Assembly (NCBI GenBank): GCA_042093735.1
Contig: JBELEM010000030.1
Span: 1-20,356 of the forward strand
Direction: 5' to 3'
From: Hellea sp042093735
GTDB taxonomy: Bacteria > Pseudomonadota > Alphaproteobacteria > Caulobacterales > Maricaulaceae
DNA: 20,356 nucleotides
The notes under the pieces were generated by a model that saw nothing but the letters and a program-made list of their open reading frames with translations, did not search any database and was not told where the DNA came from. Positions 8,009-15,092 of this stretch are shown here, piece after piece (within the stretch, counting starts at the first letter, position 1; the number at the start of each line of letters is the position of its first letter). Position numbers and translations under genes: made by a program.

Positions 8009-9772
8009 TTATAAAGGGCTTACATGTAAAAGCTTAGCTTTCATAAGACCTCGTAAAGAATTTCCGAGAAAAACCTCATCAGCTTCAATAATGTCAGTTA
8101 TAGTAAGTATTCCCTCAATAGTTTGTTTTTTCTCCAATAGTTCTGCTCTTAGTATACCGGGAAGCAAGCCTGAGCTCAGAGGCGGGGTTACTAGGAATCC
8201 ATTTTTCTTAATAAAAATAGATGTATATGAACCTTCGCAAATCTCATTCTTGCTGTTGAGAAAAATAACTTCATCTGCATCTGTAAGTTGTCTAATACGA
8301 TTTCTTTCTCCATCATAAAAGTTACGATCTGAAACTTTATGTCTAGTAACCTGGACTTTGTCTGATAACGGATATTTAGATAAAGAAAATGTTACTTCCG
8401 AATTAATTTGGTATGTTTCATAGTCACTTTGCTGTATATTGAACTCACCCAGATTATTTAACGCAAGCCTTACACGCTGAGGTTTATCAACAGATTTTAT
8501 ACTCTTGATTGCGTTTTGAAAATGAACGTCCTTAAAGGGATATTTAAGTTCATTTGCTGTTTTTATTAACCTTTTTTTATGCTTAATGAAGTTTTTGATC
8601 CCTGTTCCTGGTTGCCATAAAAAAGTCTCGAGTATTTCGCTATTTTGTTTTTTTAATACATCTGCCTTTAATATACATTCTGCGTATTCATCTGAAGCAA
8701 CACTGTCCATAACTAGGCCGCTTCCAACATTGTATCGCAACTCACCTTCTTTTAAAATAATTGTTCTAATGCAAACATTAAAACAGGCCGTACCCTCAGG
8801 ATCAATATAGCCAATGCTTCCACAGTAGGCGCCGCGATCAGACTCTTCTAATTCATTAATTATTTCCATAGCTCTGATTTTAGGCGCGCCCGTTACTGAT
8901 CCGCATGGAAATAAACCTTTGAATATATCAATAAAATTTTGATTATCTTTTAGTTTAGATGTCACTTGTGATGTCATTTGGTGAAGTGTTGGGTAGGTCT
9001 CGAGACTGAACAATTCAGGTACTTTGACTGACCCTTTGTCAGAGATTCGGGAAAGGTCATTACGTAATAAATCAACAATCATTAAATTTTCAGCCTGCGA
9101 TTTTTCATCAAGCTTCATATTTTTTTTCAATTTGTTGTCAGCTTCAGCAGTTTTAGCACGAGGCCGAGTTCCCTTCATTGGACGCATTGTCATTTTTTTT
9201 CCAAATTTTGAAAAAAATAGTTCAGGAGAATGTGATATAATTTCGGGGCCACCACTTAAAGAAATAATACCCCCGTAACTACCCTTTTGACGCGATCTAA
9301 ATACAGAATAAAGAGTTCTAGCTGATCTTTTAAAAGTCGCTCTCATTGGAAATGTTAAGTTCACTTGATAGGCATCACCTTGACGAATATACGTCATTGT
9401 TCTTTCAAATTTCTTTTTATATTCAGCTTCTGTCCAGCTAGGCTTTAAGTTTAAATCGATATTTTCAGAAGTGTATAGACAATCTATTGGAGCGTGTTCT
9501 GAAAATGAATTAAATACTCCAAAATGCAGTAATGGTTCATCAGAGATTTCTGATGCCAAAACATTTAACTTTGACTCCAAGTGCATGCCTAATTCATAAG
9601 AGAGGTAGCCTGCTAAATGGTAACCATTACCATGATAATGCATAAGTTTCTGCATGGCTGCATGTATTAAACCGGAGTCATATACAGTGATGATGTCAAT
9701 TGGGTTTGTGTAAAACCTAGTTTTTTGAGTTATTTGATCATCCAAAAAAATATATGAATCATAGTTTTCCAT
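8009..9772 (-). CDS. pabBC: Fused aminodeoxychorismate synthase component I / aminodeoxychorismate lyase (PabB-PabC)
   Basis: A 587-residue bifunctional enzyme for p-aminobenzoate, a folate precursor. Residues about 1-375 are the chorismate-binding PabB part: GDAYQVNLTFP (132-142), SPELFFS (182-188), PMKGTRPR (198-205) with the Lys200 typical of PabB, a GSVTGAPKIRAME stretch (291-303) and YCGSIGYI (316-323). Residues about 382-587 are a class IV aminotransferase-fold lyase. It shows RHKVSDRNFYD (477-487) with the predicted PLP lysine K479, EGSYTSIF (513-520) and PPLSSGLLPGILR (530-542). The PabA glutaminase is not in the window. The fusion is known in many proteobacteria. It lies 24 bp downstream of pxpC on the same strand and is the last gene of the minus-strand run. 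Confidence 0.93.
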   Translation of the reverse strand: MENYDSYIFLDDQITQKTRFYTNPIDIITVYDSGLIHAAMQKLMHYHGNGYHLAGYLSYELGMHLESKLNVLASEISDEPLLHFGVFNSFSEHAPIDCLYTSENIDLNLKPSWTEAEYKKKFERTMTYIRQGDAYQVNLTFPMRATFKRSARTLYSVFRSRQKGSYGGIISLSGGPEIISHSPELFFSKFGKKMTMRPMKGTRPRAKTAEADNKLKKNMKLDEKSQAENLMIVDLLRNDLSRISDKGSVKVPELFSLETYPTLHQMTSQVTSKLKDNQNFIDIFKGLFPCGSVTGAPKIRAMEIINELEESDRGAYCGSIGYIDPEGTACFNVCIRTIILKEGELRYNVGSGLVMDSVASDEYAECILKADVLKKQNSEILETFLWQPGTGIKNFIKHKKRLIKTANELKYPFKDVHFQNAIKSIKSVDKPQRVRLALNNLGEFNIQQSDYETYQINSEVTFSLSKYPLSDKVQVTRHKVSDRNFYDGERNRIRQLTDADEVIFLNSKNEICEGSYTSIFIKKNGFLVTPPLSSGLLPGILRAELLEKKQTIEGILTITDIIEADEVFLGNSLRGLMKAKLLHVSPL

Positions 9773-9796
9773 ATTTAGCGCTTAAGCATTCATTGC

Positions 9797-10732
9797 CTAA
9801 AAGGCAAACCCTTCAATAAGTCCGCCATAAAAACTATTACGTGCTTTCAGGATTTTTTTTGAATGCTCTTGAAAGCAACGCCTAAAGCTAATTTGAGTTC
9901 CAGGTGCTATTTGCCCCAAGAGCCATTTATCTGCTTGTATAACTTGAAGTGCTCTTGGGTAACCTCCGGTGCAATGGCCATCAGCAAGCATCAAAATGGG
10001 CTCTCCATTGGTAGAAATCTGTAGTGTACCAGGAAGTAAAGGTGAGCTCGTCATTGAGATTGGCACTTCTGTGGTTATTTTATCTCCTTTTAAACGAGAA
10101 CCCATTCTATCTGTTGAATTAGTAGCGTGAAAGGGGCTAACGAATAAGTGCCTCTGGCTTGGTTTATCTAACATTTTCCATTCAGGAGCAGGAAGCGATC
10201 GTAAAACAATATGCCTCGATAAACTTGGAGTAAATCCATGTGGTATTTTACGTTTTGCACTTCTAGGGCGATTGCTTGATATTAATTGATCTCCTGCTTT
10301 AAGAGCGCAGCCGTTAAGTCCCCCTATTTTAGCGGGTAGATATGTTGAGGAGCTATTCATAAACTTTGGTGCTTTCAAACCTCCAGCAATGGCTATGTAG
10401 GACCTACAGCCATCCCTAGCAAAGCTAAGTGTGAGAATATCACCTTTTTCTACGCCAAAGGCAGAAAAGTTGGTTACGTTTTGTCCATTCACTTGCGCCC
10501 ACATTTCAGCTCCAGCTATGGCTACCGTATTTGAAGATTGAAATTTAATATGAAGGCCCCCTAGGGTACATTCCATTGCTAAAGCATCCCAGCGATTGCC
10601 TGCCATCCAATTAGCTAGAGCGAAAGACAGTTTATCAGCGGCTCCACTTGAAGGAACTCCAAGGTGCCGCATACCCGGCCTTCCGGCATCTTGCAAAGTA
10701 GTTTGCGTGCCCCCACTAAGTACTTCAATCAT
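9797..10732 (-). CDS. pxpC: 5-oxoprolinase subunit PxpC (biotin-dependent carboxylase-like, KipA family)
   Basis: This 311-residue protein is one of the three parts of the ATP-dependent prokaryotic 5-oxoprolinase, which opens the damage product 5-oxoproline (pyroglutamate) to glutamate. The start, IEVLSGGTQTTLQDAGRPG, and the following HLGVPSSGAADKLSFALANW are the family signature. The segments SSPLLPGTLQISTNGEPI and LMADGHCTGGYPR, in the C-terminal third, are also characteristic. The family is related to allophanate hydrolase subunit 2. The start overlaps the pxpB stop by 4 bp (ATGA), so the two are translationally coupled. pabBC follows after 24 bp. Older annotations as an antagonist of KipI or as allophanate hydrolase would be less accurate, because pxpA is adjacent. 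Confidence 0.93.
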   Translation of the reverse strand: MIEVLSGGTQTTLQDAGRPGMRHLGVPSSGAADKLSFALANWMAGNRWDALAMECTLGGLHIKFQSSNTVAIAGAEMWAQVNGQNVTNFSAFGVEKGDILTLSFARDGCRSYIAIAGGLKAPKFMNSSSTYLPAKIGGLNGCALKAGDQLISSNRPRSAKRKIPHGFTPSLSRHIVLRSLPAPEWKMLDKPSQRHLFVSPFHATNSTDRMGSRLKGDKITTEVPISMTSSPLLPGTLQISTNGEPILMLADGHCTGGYPRALQVIQADKWLLGQIAPGTQISFRRCFQEHSKKILKARNSFYGGLIEGFAF

Positions 10733-11406
10733 GAGAAAATAGCTTTAGATGATGGAATAAACTTTATTTTATCTCCTGCCCTTAAAAGGAATGGTTTTTC
10801 GCGGTTTTTGTCAAACATTTTGTGTGGGGTTCTACCTATAATTTGCCAGCCACCTGGACTATCGAGACCATAAATACCTGTTTGCCAACCTGCAATACCG
10901 ACTGACCCGGCAGGTACAAAAGATCTCGGGGACTCATGACGTGAGTGTTTAAGAGAGCTTGGTATTTCTGAGAGAAAGCAGAATCCAGGAATAAAACCCA
11001 TCATACAAACTCTATAAGGCTGGGCGCTATGAATTTCTATTATTTGTGACTGATTAAGCCCGCTTGATTTCTTTATGGCTGCCATGTCTGGACCATATTT
11101 CCCCCCATATACCACAGGCACCTCTATTACTTTACTCTCTGTTATTTCTATTGATGCTGTCTTCTTAATTGCGGCGGTTATCTTTTTTTTTGCCTTCTCT
11201 ATAGATATACGGGTCATATCAAAACAACACAGAAGACTATCATACCCTGGCACTAGTTCTTGCCAATCGGGCTTTAAAGATAGAGTCTCAGAGAGCTGAT
11301 GGATGCGATTGTTTATTTCGAGAGAAAAACTATTGGCTTTAAATTGTACAAGTAAAGCGCTGTCTCCATATTCTATTATATCTGGGGTTAGTTCATCACT
11401 GGACAT
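10729..11406 (-). CDS. pxpB: 5-oxoprolinase subunit PxpB (KipI family)
   Basis: A 225-residue partner of PxpC in 5-oxoprolinase, similar to the sporulation kinase inhibitor KipI of Bacillus and to allophanate hydrolase subunit 1. The signature parts are EYGDSALLVQF (residues 12-22), the central GFIPGFCFLSEIP, and VPAGSVGIAGWQTGIY followed by DSPGGWQIIGRTP near the C-terminus. All are intact and the length is normal. Its start lies inside the 3' end of pxpA (11-bp overlap) and its stop overlaps the pxpC start by 4 bp, so pxpA-pxpB-pxpC form one coupled unit. Adjacency to pxpA is the strongest argument for an oxoprolinase role rather than kinase inhibition. Confidence 0.93.
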   Translation of the reverse strand: MSSDELTPDIIEYGDSALLVQFKANSFSLEINNRIHQLSETLSLKPDWQELVPGYDSLLCCFDMTRISIEKAKKKITAAIKKTASIEITESKVIEVPVVYGGKYGPDMAAIKKSSGLNQSQIIEIHSAQPYRVCMMGFIPGFCFLSEIPSSLKHSRHESPRSFVPAGSVGIAGWQTGIYGLDSPGGWQIIGRTPHKMFDKNREKPFLLRAGDKIKFIPSSKAIFS

Positions 11407-12175
11407 TTGCGAAAGCCATAATTTTAATTCCAGATTTTTCTAATTGGTTTCTTATTTTTTTTGCCGTTCTTAACGCGCCTGGGCTATCACCATGAAGGCA
11501 TATTGTATCAACTTTAATCGGCATTTTTTTTCCTGATGCAGTTATGACAGATTGATTTAATACTATGTTCTTTGCTTGTGAAATTCGTTCATTTTGTTTT
11601 TCAATGACCGAGCCTTTTATATTACGACTCTGCAGGTGCCCATCTTCAGTATAGCGCCTATCTGCAAATCCCTCAGACACATATTTAAGGCCATATTTTT
11701 TTGCTGCTATTTTCATTTCTGAGTTTGGGCCTCCTAAAAAAATAAGGTTTTGTTTAAAGCTAGAGATTGCTTTCGCAATTATATCTGCTTTTTCTGTGTC
11801 TTTCATTGCATCGTTGTACAATGCCCCATGCGGTTTTACATATCTCACTCGTTCATTAGCAGATTCTGCTAAATTAATTAACTTTGATATTTGACTTACC
11901 AATGTCAATTTAAGTTCCTGTGCTCCAATATCCCTACCAATTTTAAAAGATTTTCGTCCAAAGAATTCTCTATCAGGATAGGAGGGGTGAGCGCCGATTA
12001 CGACATTATGCTTTTGAGCACCGAAGATCATTCGACTCATAGCTTCATCTGAGCCTGCATGTCCACCGCATGCAATATTAGCCGAACTGATGTACTGTAA
12101 CATTTCTATTTCATCATTTGCCCACCCGGGATTATCGGCTTCTCCAAGGTCTGCATTTAAATCGATAGACTTCAT
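11396..12175 (-). CDS. pxpA: 5-oxoprolinase subunit PxpA (LamB/YcsF family)
   Basis: A 259-residue TIM-barrel-like hydrolase subunit of 5-oxoprolinase. The conserved stretches are SIDLNADLGEAD (residues 3-14), SSANIACGGHAGSD in the first third, a GAHPSYPDREFFGR segment, the central KPHGALYNDA, FADRRYTEDGHL, and CLHGDSPGAL near the end. The His and Asp residues in these motifs line the presumed active site. The length equals that of family members. It is first of the pxpABC trio and is separated by 41 bp from the flavoprotein gene upstream on the same strand. An older label of lactam utilisation protein LamB refers to the same family. Confidence 0.94.
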   Translation of the reverse strand: MKSIDLNADLGEADNPGWANDEIEMLQYISSANIACGGHAGSDEAMSRMIFGAQKHNVVIGAHPSYPDREFFGRKSFKIGRDIGAQELKLTLVSQISKLINLAESANERVRYVKPHGALYNDAMKDTEKADIIAKAISSFKQNLIFLGGPNSEMKIAAKKYGLKYVSEGFADRRYTEDGHLQSRNIKGSVIEKQNERISQAKNIVLNQSVITASGKKMPIKVDTICLHGDSPGALRTAKKIRNQLEKSGIKIMAFANVQ

Positions 12176-12216
12176 AGTTCTTTTTTAATCATAATTTTCG
12201 GTTTTAAAATACTTAA

Positions 12217-13395
12217 TCATATTTCTTTTCCGCAAACATACCCGCTTGCCCAAGCCCATTGAAAATTATGGCCTCCAAGGTGCCCTGTTACATCTACTAC
12301 CTCGCCAATAAAATATAGTCCCGGTACACTTTTGGTTTCCATAGTTTTCGATGATAATTCTTTAGTGTCTACACCGCCTTTTGTAACCTCTGCCGTACGG
12401 AAACCTTCTGTTCCAGCCGGTTTTACGTGCCATTTATTAACCATTAGTGCTAAATTTATCAGTGCTTTATCATTCATATCGGCTAACCTAATTTGTTTGA
12501 TATAGCTCGTTATGTATTCCGCTAACCGTGAGGGTAAGTATTTTGAAAGCCATACTTTAGGGCTCTGCCGCGGTGATGTTTCTCGGGCTAATTTGAGCTC
12601 TTTTAATATATCTGTTTCTGGGGCTAAGTTTATATTTATGTGACTACCTGCAGTCCAATAAGAACTGATTTGCAATATAGCTGGACCAGATAAACCTCTG
12701 TGTGTAAAAAGAAGCGCTTCATCGAATGAAATGTTTTCATTTTCAACACGGCTGTTGGCGCTTACCCCAGCTAAAGTTTTCAGTGGCTCTTTAAGTGAAT
12801 CTGTAAAAGTGAGAGGAACTAGTGCGGGTTCAGGGTTTATAATATTGAGACCAAAGTTTTTAGCTATTTTATACCCAAAGCTACTTGCTCCCATTTTGGG
12901 AATTGATGGTCCTCCGCATGCGATTACGACTTTATCTGCTGTAAGTGTTTGATTTGGAGTTGTGATTGCATAGCAATTATTAAACTTTTCTATGCCATTC
13001 ACTTCCGTCGAAAGTCTGATTTCGTTATTATAATTGTCACACTCATTAATAAGCATATCAATGATTTGTTGACTTCTTCCATCGCAAAATAGTTGTCCTT
13101 TTGTTTTTTCATGAAAATCAATATTATATTTTTTAACCAATTGGATAAAATCTTCTGGGCTGTAACGTGAGAGTGCTGATTTCGCAAAATGCTCATTCTC
13201 AGATATAAAATTTTTGGGATTACAGTAAATGTTCGTAAAATTACAGCGCCCACCCCCAGAGATACGTATTTTCTCTGCAGGCTTATTTGCATGATCAATT
13301 ATTAGAACAGACTTTCCGCGTTCTCCTGCGGTTGCTCCGCACATTAAGCCCGCGGCTCCTGCGCCAATAATGATGATATCAAAATGTGATGACAT
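12217..13395 (-). CDS. FAD-dependent oxidoreductase of the BaiN/HI0933 (YhiN) family
   Basis: A 392-residue flavoprotein. The N-terminal FDIIIIGAGAAGLMCG holds the FAD-binding glycine motif GAGAAG (residues 11-16), followed by the family-specific KIRISGGGRCNFTN. The C-terminal GLYFIGEVVDVTG and GGHNFQWAWASGYVCG complete the FAD site. This family is widespread and biochemically poorly defined: some members act in bile-acid reduction (BaiN), while the E. coli and Haemophilus homologues have no settled function. No membrane segment or signal peptide is seen. It sits between the zinc-ribbon gene (49 bp upstream) and pxpA (41 bp downstream) on the same strand. There is no mechanistic link to either, so shared transcription is only inferred from spacing. 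Confidence 0.9.
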   Translation of the reverse strand: MSSHFDIIIIGAGAAGLMCGATAGERGKSVLIIDHANKPAEKIRISGGGRCNFTNIYCNPKNFISENEHFAKSALSRYSPEDFIQLVKKYNIDFHEKTKGQLFCDGRSQQIIDMLINECDNYNNEIRLSTEVNGIEKFNNCYAITTPNQTLTADKVVIACGGPSIPKMGASSFGYKIAKNFGLNIINPEPALVPLTFTDSLKEPLKTLAGVSANSRVENENISFDEALLFTHRGLSGPAILQISSYWTAGSHININLAPETDILKELKLARETSPRQSPKVWLSKYLPSRLAEYITSYIKQIRLADMNDKALINLALMVNKWHVKPAGTEGFRTAEVTKGGVDTKELSSKTMETKSVPGLYFIGEVVDVTGHLGGHNFQWAWASGYVCGKEI

Positions 13396-13444
13396 ATGCG
13401 TTGTTTAATCTATTTTATTTTGATGTCGAGTGTTGCTTGATTAT

Positions 13445-13696
13445 CTATGCTAGGCCACCTTGAAATCCTTCAGTTTCTGCTTCGTTTGTAAGTGCTATTT
13501 TTATTTTCCCTTTGCATGCCCATTGCTTACATTTTAATTTTTCTTCAAATTCGTCTAAGAATAATTGGCGCATATATGATTTATGCAAATGGTATGAAGC
13601 CCGCTCGTACCAAACATAGTTACATTGGGAGCAGCGAGCTTCTATAGGGTCATCACTTTTCATATCGAGAAGCTGAATTTTTTTCTTCCAACTCAC
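13445..13696 (-). CDS. Small zinc-ribbon-like protein coupled to the Y-family polymerase
   Basis: An 83-residue protein that I do not recognise by name. Two cysteine pairs, C22-x2-C25 and C56-x4-C61, are spaced by 30 residues, as in a zinc ribbon: EARCSQCNYVWYERASY, then KCKQWACKGKIKI. Between them lies a basic and aromatic stretch (HLHKSYMRQLF). No signal peptide is present, so it should be cytoplasmic. The start is GTG, whose first bases are shared with the stop of the polymerase gene (4-bp GTGA overlap), so its translation is coupled to that of the polymerase. Such coupling and the likely SOS box upstream suggest a role with the polymerase, for instance in DNA or protein binding. That role is inference. 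It could also be unrelated. Confidence 0.75.
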   Translation of the reverse strand: MSWKKKIQLLDMKSDDPIEARCSQCNYVWYERASYHLHKSYMRQLFLDEFEEKLKCKQWACKGKIKIALTNEAETEGFQGGLA

Positions 13697-14958
13697 CAGA
13701 AATCCTCTGCACGGGGTATTCGGGTGAAACTAATTTTCCCTCCAAGATTCCCGCCTGCTGGTAATTCCCAGGGCCCCATAGTTACCAGAGACTTTCCATA
13801 ACGTGAATTTAAACTATCTAGTGCAGTAGTTACTTTTTTCCATTTTTGTCTTTCAGAATCATCGTCAACAAAAATATCTAGTTGTCTGTTGTCTGCCTGT
13901 GTGAGATCAGCAAGTGTAACGCCAACACGCATTATTTTCATCGATGAGGGCACTTGTATTTTTGCTTTTTCCCATAAAGTATCTAATGCTTTCAAACAGG
14001 CTTGATCATCATTGGCTGCGTAGAGTTTGTGACTGGACGACCAGCTATAGTTACCTTTTTTATAGCCTTTAGTTAGGCCCATCCAGATGTAAAGTATTCC
14101 AGCGTTAAAATCTGCTCTTCGCATACGCCGTGCAGCCTTTATTAGCAAAAGCCGGGAACAATTTTTTGCGTCAATAAAATTACGCAATTTAGGCGGTAAC
14201 ACCCTGCCATGCCCATACATACTTCTTTCTGATTTAGTTGCTTGTATTTCGTAACCGTGGAGGGCGTACCATAACCTTTCCCCTGTAACATTTCGCCATA
14301 ACTTACGCATTTGTTTTGGTTCGGTATCCATCAATTTTTTGATTGAATATATGCCTGCTTTAAAAAGCCTCTGCTCCATACGGCTTCCTATGCCGGGTAT
14401 GTCGTCGAATGGTAAATTTAATAATGGTGCAGGCATTTGGTTTGGATGCCAAACGGTAACCCCGTTAGGCTTGTCCATTTTGCAAGCAATTTTTGCTAAA
14501 TGGCGGTTAGCTGCGAAACCTATTGAGCATGTAATATATTTGCCGACACCCTGAGCTAATGCTATTTTTATATCCATCGCCGTTTTATAAGGATTTTTGA
14601 TATCTTTTTTATCAAGTTTACAGCAAAGTTCATCTATTGATTTAACGGCTGATATTGGAATTATACTGTTAATTTCAGCTAATAGTGCATTGTGCGCTCT
14701 TCGATACAGGTCGGGGGTCTGCGGTTGTAAAATCAATTCGGGACATAAACGTTTTGCATCACTGACATTCATTACATTTTTTATACCGCGAGCTTTTGCT
14801 TCTTTAGAGCAAGCAATAATACATGTATGAGCCGTGCCGCTAAAGGGCACTATCCCAACGGGTTTTCCCCGCAGTGCGGGGCGTGCCTGTTGTTCTACGC
14901 TGGCAAAAAATCCATCGAAGTCTAGGTAGAGCCATTCTATTGTTTTGGGTTTACGCAC
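13693..14958 (-). CDS. Y-family translesion DNA polymerase (DinB-like)
   Basis: A 421-residue error-prone polymerase. The palm holds YLDFDGFFASVE (residues 11-22) with metal ligand D13 and the probable steric-gate F18, and SIDE (107-110) with D109 and E110. The usual tyrosine before SIDE is a lysine here. TCSIGFAANRHLAKIACKM (143-161) is the conserved palm/fingers segment and DDIPGIGSRMEQRLF a helix-hairpin-helix. QLDIF at 359-363 resembles a beta-clamp-binding motif. The start is GTG at 14958. A GAAC-N7-GAAC box lies 35 bp upstream, so SOS control is likely. The stop overlaps the zinc-ribbon gene by 4 bp. Similar proteins have been mislabelled type VI secretion ImpB. It is not typical E. coli Pol IV, being longer with a distinct C-terminus ending IPRAEDFW. 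Confidence 0.9.
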   Translation of the reverse strand: MRKPKTIEWLYLDFDGFFASVEQQARPALRGKPVGIVPFSGTAHTCIIACSKEAKARGIKNVMNVSDAKRLCPELILQPQTPDLYRRAHNALLAEINSIIPISAVKSIDELCCKLDKKDIKNPYKTAMDIKIALAQGVGKYITCSIGFAANRHLAKIACKMDKPNGVTVWHPNQMPAPLLNLPFDDIPGIGSRMEQRLFKAGIYSIKKLMDTEPKQMRKLWRNVTGERLWYALHGYEIQATKSERSMYGHGRVLPPKLRNFIDAKNCSRLLLIKAARRMRRADFNAGILYIWMGLTKGYKKGNYSWSSSHKLYAANDDQACLKALDTLWEKAKIQVPSSMKIMRVGVTLADLTQADNRQLDIFVDDDSERQKWKKVTTALDSLNSRYGKSLVTMGPWELPAGGNLGGKISFTRIPRAEDFW

Positions 14959-14993
14959 TGTTTATTCACTCATTAAGATGAATAAATAAATAA

Positions 14994-15008
14994 GAACAAA
15001 AAGTGAAC
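14994..15008 (-). promoter_or_regulatory. Alphaproteobacterial LexA (SOS) box
   Basis: On the minus strand the site reads GTTCACTTTTTGTTC, an exact GTTC-N7-GTTC direct repeat, the known LexA target of alphaproteobacteria. It lies 35 bp upstream of the polymerase GTG start. A TTGACT -35-like hexamer (15017-15012) stands just upstream, so LexA bound here would cover the core promoter. The box also lies 84 bp before the divergent lipoprotein gene and might affect it. Confidence 0.8.
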
Positions 15009-15023
15009 ATGAGTCAAGTGTGA

Positions 15024-15029
15024 TATGAT
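15024..15029 (+). promoter_or_regulatory. Possible extended -10 element of the lipoprotein gene
   Basis: TATGAT, preceded by TG two bases upstream (TGATATGAT), matches an extended -10 pattern and lies 63 bases before ATG 15093. No good -35 is seen at the expected distance, as often with extended -10 promoters. This is a weak call in AT-rich DNA. Confidence 0.3.
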
Positions 15030-15092
15030 TTTAACATTACATGTTTGTGGATAAACCTTTGCGAGATTTAGAAATCGTTGTTAACGATAAGT

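Noticed and set aside
8000..8017. CCTTT/AAAGG hairpin between the phosphatase gene and pabBC as a bidirectional terminator
   Set aside because: Only a 5-bp stem with no T-run on either side, too weak to list.
15078..15080. TTG as start of the ADP-ribosylglycohydrolase gene
   Set aside because: ATG 15093 gives a proper lipoprotein signal peptide and the extra five residues add nothing recognisable.
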